From: Candidatus Zhuqueibacterota bacterium
GTDB lineage: Bacteria > Zhuqueibacterota > Zhuqueibacteria > Thermofontimicrobiales > Thiofontviventaceae
Assembly: GCA_016926625.1 (NCBI GenBank)
Contig: JAFGOE010000077.1
Coordinates: 1 to 47,543 of the forward strand
Direction of reading: 5' to 3'
Length of the DNA: 47,543 nt
The notes under the pieces were generated by a model. It saw nothing but the letters and a program-made list of their open reading frames with translations, had not been told where the DNA came from and made no database searches. Below, in pieces: positions 27,754-35,157 of the stretch. Numbering within the stretch: the stretch's first letter is position 1; each line of letters opens with the position of its first letter. A program made the position numbers and the translations under genes.

Positions 27754-28470
27754 ATGGAAGGAATTCAATTATCTGTGAAGCAAACAGGTGCGAATAATGA
27801 TATTTCGATCATAAAAGTGGGTGGTTACATAGATACAACGACATCGGCAGAGTTAGAACATTCCCTTGAATCGCTTTTAAAAAATAATAATTATAATATA
27901 ATTATTGATTTAGGAAATGTTGATTATATCAGTAGTGCAGGTTGGGGAATTTTCATCAGTGAGTTAAAAGGTATAAGGGACAGAGGCGGGGATTTAAAGC
28001 TAGTCAACATGATGCCCGATGTTTTTGAAGTCTTTGAACTGTTAGAATTTCATTATATTCTTAAGGCGTTCGATTCGATCGAAGAGGCGATTGCTGATTT
28101 CGGCAGGCGCAAATTTGCCGATCATGAGAAGGCTCCTTATGGCAAAGCGGTCACTGAGGATTATGATTCGAGTCGCGATTCTTCTTACGATACATCATAC
28201 GATACATCAGACGAGGAGAGTGAGGCAGAAGACGTGAGTCATACCGCGGATAAACTGCCCCGAAGACCTGGCCATTCGATCGATGATAAAATCAAGAAAA
28301 TGGTGATCGAATCGCCCGATATAAGCAGCATTAAAATACTAAAAAAATTGAAATCGGCTCGTTATGGAAACGAGAAAATAAATTATTTCCAACTATTGAA
28401 ACATCTCAGAAAACTGAATTTAAATTCGCGTAAGAAGCGACTCGAATACGTGCAAAGTTTGAAAAATTAA
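27754..28470 (+). CDS. STAS-domain anti-sigma-factor-antagonist-like protein with extra C-terminal domain
   Basis: A 238-residue cytoplasmic protein. Seen: a STAS domain (about 1-112) with VDYISSAGWGIFISELK, where the second serine (Ser61) aligns with the phosphorylated serine of SpoIIAA/RsbV. A serine/aspartate/tyrosine-rich linker (about 128-168) follows, then a 60-residue C-terminal domain (about 174-233) that aligns with residues 722-784 of the upstream kinase/phosphatase (shared pattern SI-D/E-K, YG, IN, LN-S/T-R, YV). Expected role: phosphorylated by the RsbW-type domain and dephosphorylated by the SpoIIE domain of its neighbour. No sigma factor is encoded nearby, so the output is unknown; the C-terminal domain may itself bind DNA or the partner. 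Confidence 0.8.
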   Translation: MEGIQLSVKQTGANNDISIIKVGGYIDTTTSAELEHSLESLLKNNNYNIIIDLGNVDYISSAGWGIFISELKGIRDRGGDLKLVNMMPDVFEVFELLEFHYILKAFDSIEEAIADFGRRKFADHEKAPYGKAVTEDYDSSRDSSYDTSYDTSDEESEAEDVSHTADKLPRRPGHSIDDKIKKMVIESPDISSIKILKKLKSARYGNEKINYFQLLKHLRKLNLNSRKKRLEYVQSLKN

Positions 28471-28496
28471 TGAGTTAAAATAGATTTCGCACACGA

Positions 28497-28539
28497 GGGA
28501 TTAGATAAAGGATATCTAATCCCTTTTTCTTTTTATTTT
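28497..28539 (+). terminator. strong intrinsic terminator after the STAS gene
   Basis: GGGATTAGATA (28497-28507) pairs perfectly with TATCTAATCCC (28513-28523) over an AAGGA loop, followed directly by a T-rich tail. It separates the signalling block from obg. Confidence 0.9.
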
Positions 28540-28548
28540 AAAAAAACC

Positions 28549-28577
28549 TTGCTTCCTCGCAAAATTTTCTGTATATT
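28549..28577 (+). promoter_or_regulatory. sigma70-type promoter of obg
   Basis: TTGCTT at 28549-28554 and TATATT at 28572-28577 with a 17-bp spacer, directly behind the terminator. The expected start near 28584 leaves a leader of about 75 nt that contains a short ORF. Confidence 0.6.
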
Positions 28578-28606
28578 TTTCCGCATATCGTTCAGGGAGG
28601 CGTGCG

Positions 28607-28657
28607 ATGACCAATCGTTTCAGTCGAACCTTTAATCATCAATTATACTGCGGGTGA
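28607..28657 (+). CDS. 16-codon leader ORF upstream of obg
   Basis: ATG 28607 follows a strong GGGAGG ribosome site by about seven bases and runs MTNRFSRTFNHQLYCG to TGA at 28655-28657, two bases before the obg ATG. By contrast obg has only a weak site of its own (GGGTGA overlapping the leader stop). This suggests translational coupling. It could also be coincidental, since the ORF is short and I cannot test conservation. Confidence 0.35.
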   Translation: MTNRFSRTFNHQLYCG

Positions 28658-28659
28658 CG

Positions 28660-29643
28660 ATGTTTATCGATCAGGCGAAGATTACGGTTGAATCCGGAAA
28701 AGGTGGTAACGGATGTCTGTCTTTCCGACGGGAAAAGTATGTACCGAAGGGCGGCCCCGATGGTGGGGACGGCGGTAAGGGAGGTGATGTCATTTTTCGA
28801 GTCGACACGCATCTCGCCACGTTACTGGATTTCAGATATAAACGAAAATATAAGGCCGGTAACGGTTCGCACGGTCAAGGTGCCAAGAAAACCGGAAAAA
28901 ACGGTGCTGATTGCATCATTCGTGTACCTCAGGGAACAATTATTAAGGATGCGGATACTGGAGAAATCTTGGCTGATTTGGTGGATGCTGATCAGGAGGT
29001 GCTCGTTGCAAAAGGTGGTAAAGGGGGGAGGGGGAACGCGAGATATGCTACGCCTACCAATCAAGCTCCCAGATATTTTGAGTATGGAGGGGAGAGTCAA
29101 TTCTTTAACCTCTTCCTGGAATTGAAGCTGATCGCGGACGTCGGATTGGTCGGTTTTCCCAACGCAGGTAAATCGACGCTGTTATCAAAAATCTCAGCCG
29201 CTCATCCGAAGATCGCTGATTATCCGTTCACGACTCTCGCACCGAATCTTGGAATCGTTAAATATAAGGACGACAAGACGTTTGTCGTCGCTGATATTCC
29301 CGGGATAATCGAGGGAGCTCATGTTGGGAAAGGTCTCGGCATTCAGTTTATTAAACATATCGAGCGCACGCGGGTTATAGTCTATTTAATCGAAGCCATA
29401 TCGCCTGATATCTCAGGTGATCTAAATACACTTAAAAATGAATTAAAATCATACAATCCCAGGTTATTAAAAAAGAAGTTCTTTGTCATGATAACCAAGA
29501 TCGATCTCTTACCCGGATCGACTGAAAAGGATCTGAAGCAATTATTTAAAAATAAGGACGAATACTGTTTAATTTCGGCTATGACCGGAGACGGATTGGA
29601 AACTGCTAAGGAAATGATGTGGAATTTTTTAAATAATGAATAA
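28660..29643 (+). CDS. obg: GTPase Obg/CgtA
   Basis: Essential ribosome-associated GTPase in 50S maturation and stress response. I start at ATG 28660 (327 residues), where the family begins MFIDQAKITVESGKGGNG; an in-frame GTG is two codons earlier. Seen: the glycine-rich Obg fold (1-158) with FRREKYVPKGGPDGGDGGKG, then the G-domain with GFPNAGKST, DYPFTTLAPNLG, DIPGIIEGAHVGKGLG and the G4 motif TKID. It ends without the optional OCT domain. Confidence 0.96.
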   Translation: MFIDQAKITVESGKGGNGCLSFRREKYVPKGGPDGGDGGKGGDVIFRVDTHLATLLDFRYKRKYKAGNGSHGQGAKKTGKNGADCIIRVPQGTIIKDADTGEILADLVDADQEVLVAKGGKGGRGNARYATPTNQAPRYFEYGGESQFFNLFLELKLIADVGLVGFPNAGKSTLLSKISAAHPKIADYPFTTLAPNLGIVKYKDDKTFVVADIPGIIEGAHVGKGLGIQFIKHIERTRVIVYLIEAISPDISGDLNTLKNELKSYNPRLLKKKFFVMITKIDLLPGSTEKDLKQLFKNKDEYCLISAMTGDGLETAKEMMWNFLNNE

Positions 29644-29667
29644 GATGACTTGTCAGACTGAGGTACG

Positions 29668-30768
29668 ATGATGTATATTAATCGATCAGGATTATTGAAT
29701 CTTTCGAATGTATCCGGGATAGGATCGATACGATTGAGAGCTCTGATCGCCAAATTTAAATCTACAGAAGCGATCTTTAAGGCCTCGCCGCAGGAATTAA
29801 TGCAAGTATCAGGTGTAGACCAGAAAACAGCGCAAAATATCAAATCTTATACCGATTTCAACTATGGAGATGAACAACTTAAGAAAACAGAGCGTTTGAA
29901 TGGAAAAATAGTGACGTTTTGGGATGCGGAGTATCCTGACAGCCTGAGGAGAATACCCGATCCACCTGTTCTGCTATTTGTACTCGGTGAGATGGTGCAT
30001 GCGGATTCAGTGGCTGTCAGCATCGTTGGTACGAGACGACCCAGCACGTATGGTAAGGTTGTCACGGATAAAATAAGCAGGGAATTAGTCGAGTTGGGTT
30101 TCAGTATTATCAGCGGTTTAGCTCGCGGGGTTGATACCATTGCTCATAGCACGGCTTTGAATCAAGGCGGACGCACCCTGGCGGTAATCGGATCCGGTCT
30201 CGATGTCATCTACCCTCCGGAAAACCGAGATTTATTTCATCGAATTTTGGAGCATGGAGCCATCATCTCGGAGTATGGAATGGGAAGTGCTCCGGATGCG
30301 GCGAATTTTCCCAAGCGGAATCGTATCATCGCAGGCCTTTCGCTCGGAACCATAGTGACGGAAGCGGATTTTAAGAGCGGAGCGATCATTACCGCAAATT
30401 TTGCGCTCGAATATAATAAGGAAGTTTTTTGTATACCCGGAAATATAACGAGCAGCAAGAGTAGAGGATGTAATCATCTGATTCAGGAAGGCGCAAAACT
30501 GGTTGCTGATGTGAACGATATTCTCGAAGAGCTTTCACCCAAACTCGAACATACATTGAATCGTGTCAGAGCGGATGATAAGATTGCCGGTTTAACTGCA
30601 GAACAACGATTGCTGTTGGATTCTCTATCGGAAGATAAACCCGTCCATGTCGATATACTGGCGAGAAGCCTGAAAAGGACCACAAACAGCATATTAGCTG
30701 ATCTTCTGACACTCGAATTCGATAATCTAGTGCGACAGCTTCCTGGTAAGATGTTTTTAAGATGTTAA
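29668..30768 (+). CDS. dprA: DNA processing protein DprA/Smf
   Basis: Loads RecA on incoming single-stranded DNA in natural transformation. The 366 residues fit a full three-part protein: an N-terminal SAM/HhH-like region (about 8-70, SNVSGIGSIRLRALIAKF), the Rossmann-like domain with VGTRRPSTYGK, SGLARGVDTIAHSTAL and GSGLDVIYPPENRDLF, and a C-terminal winged helix (about 305-366, LTAEQRLLLDSL). A second in-frame ATG follows the first. With the ComEA-like gene and recA in the window it supports, but does not prove, competence. Confidence 0.93.
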   Translation: MMYINRSGLLNLSNVSGIGSIRLRALIAKFKSTEAIFKASPQELMQVSGVDQKTAQNIKSYTDFNYGDEQLKKTERLNGKIVTFWDAEYPDSLRRIPDPPVLLFVLGEMVHADSVAVSIVGTRRPSTYGKVVTDKISRELVELGFSIISGLARGVDTIAHSTALNQGGRTLAVIGSGLDVIYPPENRDLFHRILEHGAIISEYGMGSAPDAANFPKRNRIIAGLSLGTIVTEADFKSGAIITANFALEYNKEVFCIPGNITSSKSRGCNHLIQEGAKLVADVNDILEELSPKLEHTLNRVRADDKIAGLTAEQRLLLDSLSEDKPVHVDILARSLKRTTNSILADLLTLEFDNLVRQLPGKMFLRC

Positions 30769-30775
30769 AGATCAT

Positions 30776-31927
30776 ATGGACAAATTGGATATAGAAAAGA
30801 ATCAAGCAATAAGTCGCGTAGGACTTCTCAAATGTGATACCTATCAGCAGGATGAGGTCGTCTCCGTGGTTGAGCGACTCCTATTTGATGTCATTATGAT
30901 TCAAGACCTTATCAAGCCAGGATTCAAAGTTCACATCAAGCCTAATCTCCTTTCGTTAAAAGGACCTGATCGGGCTGTGACAACGCATCCTGCTATTGTA
31001 AGAGCGGTCGTAAACCTGATTAAACCGTTGGGCGTACAAATCACTATTGGCGATAGTCCCGCGGGCATGACGAAAGCGATAGAGAAAAATTGGCTTGCTA
31101 CCGGCATGAAGCAAGTCGCCGATGAGACCGGAGTGAGGCTGGTTCCCTTTGAAAATTCTAAGGTCACGTTGAAACATGTACGAGGTAATACATATTTCAT
31201 ATCCAGCATAGTGGCTGATGCCGATGTAGTGATCAACCTGTGTAAACTGAAGACGCATAGCCTGACGCTGATGACGGGGGCCATTAAGAACATGTTCGGA
31301 GTCATTCCCGGAATCAAGAAATCCGATTATCACCGGATGGCTCCCGATGTCGATGGATTTTCCGATATATTAGTCGATGTATTTGAGACAGTAAAACCAC
31401 AGATCAATATCATGGACGCTATCGTCGCCATGGAGGGCAATGGTCCGTCCTCTGGAAACCCTGTGCACCTGGGTTATGTACTGGGAAGCAGGGACGCCGT
31501 CGCTACCGATGCGATAGCGGCTTTCCTTTTGGGATTCAACAACGATGAAATTGTAACCACGGCCATCGCTTACGAACGTGGTCTGGGGGAAAAACGGTTG
31601 GACGTCATCGATGTCGTTGGTCTGTCTCTTGATGAATTGGAGATAAAGCCCGTGGTCCTGCCGTCGAAGCGACTGCAAAGCTATATACCCAATTTTATCA
31701 TGGACATGATCGGGAAATTGATCTGGGTAAGACCCTGTGTCAACAAAGATACCTGTAAAAAGTGCGGATTGTGCGTGGAAAACTGCCCTGTTCAGGCGAT
31801 GACTCCGGTTAATGGAATACCAAAAATCGATTATTCGATTTGTATAAAATGTTTTTGTTGTGATGAGATATGTCCATACGGCGCTATTCAGCAGGAGATG
31901 AGTTGGTTAGTGAAACGGTTAAGTTAA
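30776..31927 (+). CDS. DUF362 protein with C-terminal 2[4Fe-4S] ferredoxin domain
   Basis: A 383-residue iron-sulfur protein of unknown role. Seen: the DUF362 domain (about 15-300) with VHIKPNLLSLKGPDRAVTTHP, GDSPAGMTKAI and CKLKTHSLTLMTGAIKNMFG, then two CxxCxxCxxxCP clusters (CKKCGLCVENCP and CIKCFCCDEICP) near 325-370. The gene starts 7 bp after dprA and probably shares its transcript. Members are predicted redox proteins; nothing here indicates the partner. Confidence 0.85.
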   Translation: MDKLDIEKNQAISRVGLLKCDTYQQDEVVSVVERLLFDVIMIQDLIKPGFKVHIKPNLLSLKGPDRAVTTHPAIVRAVVNLIKPLGVQITIGDSPAGMTKAIEKNWLATGMKQVADETGVRLVPFENSKVTLKHVRGNTYFISSIVADADVVINLCKLKTHSLTLMTGAIKNMFGVIPGIKKSDYHRMAPDVDGFSDILVDVFETVKPQINIMDAIVAMEGNGPSSGNPVHLGYVLGSRDAVATDAIAAFLLGFNNDEIVTTAIAYERGLGEKRLDVIDVVGLSLDELEIKPVVLPSKRLQSYIPNFIMDMIGKLIWVRPCVNKDTCKKCGLCVENCPVQAMTPVNGIPKIDYSICIKCFCCDEICPYGAIQQEMSWLVKRLS

Positions 31928-32169
31928 TTTCGCCGGTTGGGCCGGTCGTTGGCTGAATCCAGAACAGAGTCTTCGGGTTTGTATTGTAAGTTAACTTGTA
32001 GTGACGAATTTATTCGTCAAATATCACTTATTGTATGGATGGGGTATGTTTACTACTATTAATTGTGTCAAATATCATAGAGTGCGACTTTTGATACAGC
32101 CCCATAATGCAAGGACTCTTGAAGCCCAAGGCGATCTGGAATTTGGTAAATACAAATATAAAAAAAATA
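31928..32169. other. non-coding gap between the DUF362 gene and the tRNA operon
   Basis: About 240 bp with no convincing ORF. It contains an 18-bp perfect palindrome at 32003-32020 (reported separately) and is AT-rich toward the tRNA promoter. I see no T-tract terminator for the upstream genes. Confidence 0.5.
32003..32020. repeat. palindrome TGACGAA-TTTA-TTCGTCA
   Basis: A 7-bp stem with a TTTA loop (8 bp if fully extended), preceded by TTGTAG and flanked by AGTGA on the left and TCACT ten bases further right. It sits in an intergenic gap. It resembles dispersed REP-like palindromes or a short terminator, but only one copy is visible in this window. Confidence 0.4.
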
Positions 32170-32198
32170 TTGACTAAGAATATAAATTTTTGTATATT
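32170..32198 (+). promoter_or_regulatory. sigma70-type promoter of the tRNA-Ser operon
   Basis: TTGACT at 32170-32175 and TATATT at 32193-32198 with a 17-bp spacer; the predicted start (near 32205) lies only a few bases before the first tRNA nucleotide. Confidence 0.7.
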
Positions 32199-32207
32199 TT
32201 AAATTCT

Positions 32208-32291
32208 GGAGGATTAGTCCTAATTGGTAAGGCAGCGGTCTTGAAAACCGCCGGGTTTACGCCCATGGGGGTTCGAGTCCCTCATCCTCCG
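32208..32291 (+). tRNA. tRNA-Ser (anticodon TGA)
   Basis: Acceptor arms GGAGGAT / ATCCTCC pair perfectly. The anticodon stem GCGGT/ACCGC encloses CTTGAAA with anticodon TGA. The 15-nt variable arm and discriminator G73 are serine features. CCA is not encoded. Confidence 0.93.
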
Positions 32292-32299
32292 CAACAAAC

Positions 32300-32386
32300 G
32301 GAGAGGTGCCGGAGTGGTTGAACGGGGCGGCCTGCTAAGTCGTTGTAGGTTACGGCCTACCGAGGGTTCGAATCCCTCCCTCTCCG
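32300..32386 (+). tRNA. tRNA-Ser (anticodon GCT)
   Basis: Acceptor arms GGAGAGG / CCTCTCC, long variable arm (GTTGTAGGTTACGGCCTAC region), discriminator G and anticodon GCT in the loop CTGCTAA. It follows the first tRNA-Ser by 8 bp. Confidence 0.93.
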
Positions 32387-32435
32387 CTGCGTCATAGAGA
32401 ATGGGATTCCGATCACAAGACAGTGCGGGTAAGCG

Positions 32436-32762
32436 ATGCGATACGAGATAAAAAAAATAGATATCTTATCGGTGATCAAGATCATCTTCATCGTTTCATT
32501 ATTCATCGGCGCACTGATCGGTATTTTTCATGCTCTAATTTTTAGTTTTATCGGGACCTTGCTTCAACAGATGGGTGGCGATGAAGTAGAATTCGGCATG
32601 AGGTCGATTACGATCATAACACCGTTTGTCATGATATTATTTACGGCCTTGTTTTTTGCCTTTTTTAACAGTGTGTTCGCCGGATTCATCGTGTTAATTT
32701 ATAATGTATTAACCCAGTGGATAGGTGGCATCCGCATCGATCTTGATTCAGTGGATGATTGA
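32436..32762 (+). CDS. small membrane protein, DUF3566-like
   Basis: A 108-residue protein with two hydrophobic segments (about 14-40, IIFIVSLFIGALIGIFHALIF, and about 58-90, ITPFVMILFTALFFAFFNSV). It resembles small DUF3566-type transmembrane proteins in length and in the closing FVLIYNVLTQWIGGIRIDL-like segment (FIVLIYNVLTQWIGGIRIDL here). Its function is not known. It lies between tRNA-Ser(GCT) and gltX. Confidence 0.65.
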   Translation: MRYEIKKIDILSVIKIIFIVSLFIGALIGIFHALIFSFIGTLLQQMGGDEVEFGMRSITIITPFVMILFTALFFAFFNSVFAGFIVLIYNVLTQWIGGIRIDLDSVDD

Positions 32763-32803
32763 AATTTATGTCCTGTAGTCAATGCCCATGATTGGTAACC
32801 TAG

Positions 32804-34219
32804 ATGAGCGACCATAACACAGTACGAGTTCGATTTGCCCCCAGTCCCAGCGGGTACCTGCACATTGGCGGTGCAAGGACAGCGATTTTTAACTGGCTCT
32901 TTGCAAGAAAAAATAAGGGTAAATTTCTCTTAAGAATTGAAGATACCGATACAGCACGTTCAAATTTAAAATTGGTCGATCAGATCACCGAGGCCTTATC
33001 CTGGTTGGGGTTACAGTGGGATGAAGACGTACTGTTTCAATCTCAACGCATCGATCTGTATCGTCCTTACTGTCATCAATTGTTAGGACAGGGAAAGGCT
33101 TATCGTTGTTTTTGTAGCAGGGAGCGGCTCGATTCTATTAAGGATCGTTATGGATACGACGGTCACTGTCTTCGTTTGAGCGAAGAGGAGATAGCGGATA
33201 ATTTACAGCGTAACAGACCTTACGCGTTACGTTTGAAAATAGAAGACGGGGTCACCCAATTTAAAGACACCGTTTTTGGTTCCTTGAAATTTAATAACGA
33301 TGAAATCGATGATTTTGTGCTATTAAAATCGGACGGAACGCCGACCTATCATATGGCGGTAGTTGTTGATGATCATGAGATGGGGATCACTCATGTGATA
33401 CGAGGTGCGGATCATGTCTCCAATACACCGAAACAGGTTTTAATCTACCAGGCTTTTGGTTGGGATGTGCCATCGTTCACACACGTTCCTCTGATTCTTG
33501 GCACAGATCGCAAGCGGCTAAGTAAGCGACATGGTGCGACTTCGGTTCTGGATTACAGGGAGATGGGATATCATCCCGAGGCTCTTTTTAACTTTTTAGC
33601 GTTATTAGGTTGGTCGCCGGGCGATAATCGGGAGAAAATATCCAGAAAAGAGATGATAGAATTATTTTCGCTCGATGCAATATCAAAAAATAATGCTATT
33701 TTCGATGAAAAGAAGCTCCAGTGGATGAATGGTCAATATATCAGCGAAATGCCTGATCAAGAGATAGCAGACCGTATACTGCCGTCAGTAATGGCGAGTG
33801 GATTACTTGATACCCGTCGTATTGATCACGATTATCTTCTAAAGGTCATAGCACTGTTCAAACAAAAAGTCAGATCATTAAATGAGTTTGTAGAGCTTGG
33901 TTCTTATTTCTTTAAGGACCCGGATCATTACGATGAAGCCGCATGTGCCAAATATTGGAACGATGATCGGCTGATCTCGTGGTTATCGATGGTTCATGAA
34001 AATTTGTCGATAACCGAACCGTTTCGCGCGGAGCAAATAGAGGTTGCTATACGGGATTTAGCGCAGCAATTAGATATTAGCGCAGCAAAATTGATACACC
34101 CGATCCGGTTGGCGTTGACTGGCTATGCGGTGAGTCCTGGATTATTCGAGATGATGGAATTATTGGGCCAGGACACTGTGTTAAGACGATTGGACAGCGC
34201 GTTAGCGTATTTGAAATAA
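32804..34219 (+). CDS. gltX: glutamate-tRNA ligase
   Basis: Class I aminoacyl-tRNA synthetase charging tRNA-Glu. The 471 residues are standard. Seen: the HIGH motif in RFAPSPSGYLHIGGARTAIF, RIEDTD, HVIRGADHVSNTPKQ and the KMSKS counterpart DRKRLSKRHG near 240. Whether it also mischarges tRNA-Gln for an amidotransferase cannot be told from motifs here; tRNA-Gln and tRNA-Glu genes follow it directly. Confidence 0.96.
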   Translation: MSDHNTVRVRFAPSPSGYLHIGGARTAIFNWLFARKNKGKFLLRIEDTDTARSNLKLVDQITEALSWLGLQWDEDVLFQSQRIDLYRPYCHQLLGQGKAYRCFCSRERLDSIKDRYGYDGHCLRLSEEEIADNLQRNRPYALRLKIEDGVTQFKDTVFGSLKFNNDEIDDFVLLKSDGTPTYHMAVVVDDHEMGITHVIRGADHVSNTPKQVLIYQAFGWDVPSFTHVPLILGTDRKRLSKRHGATSVLDYREMGYHPEALFNFLALLGWSPGDNREKISRKEMIELFSLDAISKNNAIFDEKKLQWMNGQYISEMPDQEIADRILPSVMASGLLDTRRIDHDYLLKVIALFKQKVRSLNEFVELGSYFFKDPDHYDEAACAKYWNDDRLISWLSMVHENLSITEPFRAEQIEVAIRDLAQQLDISAAKLIHPIRLALTGYAVSPGLFEMMELLGQDTVLRRLDSALAYLK

Positions 34220-34236
34220 GATTTTGTATATACCAT

Positions 34237-34307
34237 TGGGGAGTCGTCCAGCGGCAGGACACACGACTCTGGATCGTGGAACCGGGGTTCAAATCCCTGC
34301 TCCCCAG
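34237..34307 (+). tRNA. tRNA-Gln (anticodon CTG)
   Basis: Acceptor arms TGGGGAG / CTCCCCA with discriminator G, anticodon stem CACGA/TCGTG around CTCTGGA, anticodon CTG, T-loop TTCAAAT. Starts 17 bp after gltX. Confidence 0.93.
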
Positions 34308-34319
34308 CAAAACAATGAG

Positions 34320-34393
34320 GCGCCCGTGGCTCAACTGGACAGAGCATCTGACTTCGGATCAGAGGGTTGGGGGTTCGAGTCCCTCCGGGCGTA
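34320..34393 (+). tRNA. tRNA-Arg (anticodon TCG)
   Basis: Acceptor arms GCGCCCG / CGGGCGT (G1-U72 wobble), discriminator A, anticodon stem TCTGA/TCAGA around CTTCGGA, anticodon TCG. The body is nearly identical to the tRNA-Arg at 34491, suggesting local duplication. Confidence 0.93.
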
Positions 34394-34411
34394 CGAAAGT
34401 GACGACTTCAT

Positions 34412-34483
34412 GGCGCGTTCGTCTAGCGGTCAGGACGCTGGCCTCTCACGCCGGTAACACGGGTTCGATTCCCGTACGCGCTA
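34412..34483 (+). tRNA. tRNA-Glu (anticodon CTC)
   Basis: Acceptor arms GGCGCGT / ACGCGCT (G1-U72), anticodon stem CTGGC/GCCGG around CTCTCAC, anticodon CTC, T-arm ACGGG-TTCGATT-CCCGT, discriminator A. Confidence 0.92.
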
Positions 34484-34490
34484 CAAAAGT

Positions 34491-34564
34491 GCGCCCGTGG
34501 CTCAATTGGATAGAGCGTCTGGCTACGGACCAGGAGGTTGGGGGTTCGAGTCCCTCCGGGCGTA
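34491..34564 (+). tRNA. tRNA-Arg (anticodon ACG)
   Basis: Acceptor arms GCGCCCG / CGGGCGT, anticodon stem TCTGG/CCAGG around CTACGGA, anticodon ACG, discriminator A. A34 is expected to be deaminated to inosine by TadA, whose gene follows 27 bp downstream. Confidence 0.94.
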
Positions 34565-34591
34565 CAATTCTTAATATAATGGACTCCCAGG

Positions 34592-35050
34592 ATGTTAGAT
34601 CATGAACAATGGATGGAACTGGCACTGAGGGAAGCGGATAAAGCTTTCGAAAAAAAAGAGGTGCCGGTGGGAGCGATTATTGTTCAGGATAATCAGGTTA
34701 TCGGCCGGGGCTATAACCTGATTGAAACATTACAGGATCCCACGGCTCATGCCGAGATGATAGCGATCACGGCTGCGGCAAATTACAACGGCTCATGGCG
34801 CTTGGATGAGACAGCCATGTATGTCACATTGGAACCCTGTCCCATGTGTGCCGGGGCCATCATGCTTTCACGCATACCCCTGGTCGTGTACGGAGCCTCA
34901 GATCCGCGTTTTGGAGCCTGTGGATCCGTTGTGAATCTGTTAGCCGAAGAACGATTTCATACCAGGCACCAGATCATACGTGGTGTGTTGAGTGATCGTT
35001 GTCAAAGTATACTGGTGAGTTTCTTTCAAAACATTAGGTCGAATAGCTGA
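34592..35050 (+). CDS. tadA: tRNA-specific adenosine deaminase TadA
   Basis: Converts A34 to inosine in tRNA-Arg(ACG), allowing CGU/CGC/CGA decoding. The 152 residues fit. Seen: the zinc and proton-shuttle motif TAHAEM (about 50-55) and PCPMCAGAI (about 81-89), plus RWRLD-like SWRLDET and the substrate-binding tail. It is embedded in a tRNA operon right after its substrate gene, and its stop codon is immediately followed by tRNA-Ser(CGA). Guanine or cytosine deaminase is a less likely alternative. Confidence 0.93.
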   Translation: MLDHEQWMELALREADKAFEKKEVPVGAIIVQDNQVIGRGYNLIETLQDPTAHAEMIAITAAANYNGSWRLDETAMYVTLEPCPMCAGAIMLSRIPLVVYGASDPRFGACGSVVNLLAEERFHTRHQIIRGVLSDRCQSILVSFFQNIRSNS

Positions 35051-35136
35051 GGAGAGGTGCCGGAGTTGGCTGATCGGGGCGGTCTCGAAAACCGTTGTAT
35101 CTTCGGGTACCGGGGGTTCGAATCCCTCCCTCTCCG
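35051..35136 (+). tRNA. tRNA-Ser (anticodon CGA)
   Basis: Acceptor arms GGAGAGG / CCTCTCC, anticodon loop CTCGAAA with CGA, long variable arm, discriminator G. Its first base directly follows the tadA stop, so mRNA and tRNA must be separated by processing. Confidence 0.93.
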
Positions 35137-35157
35137 CTAAGTTTTTTTTATAGAAAA

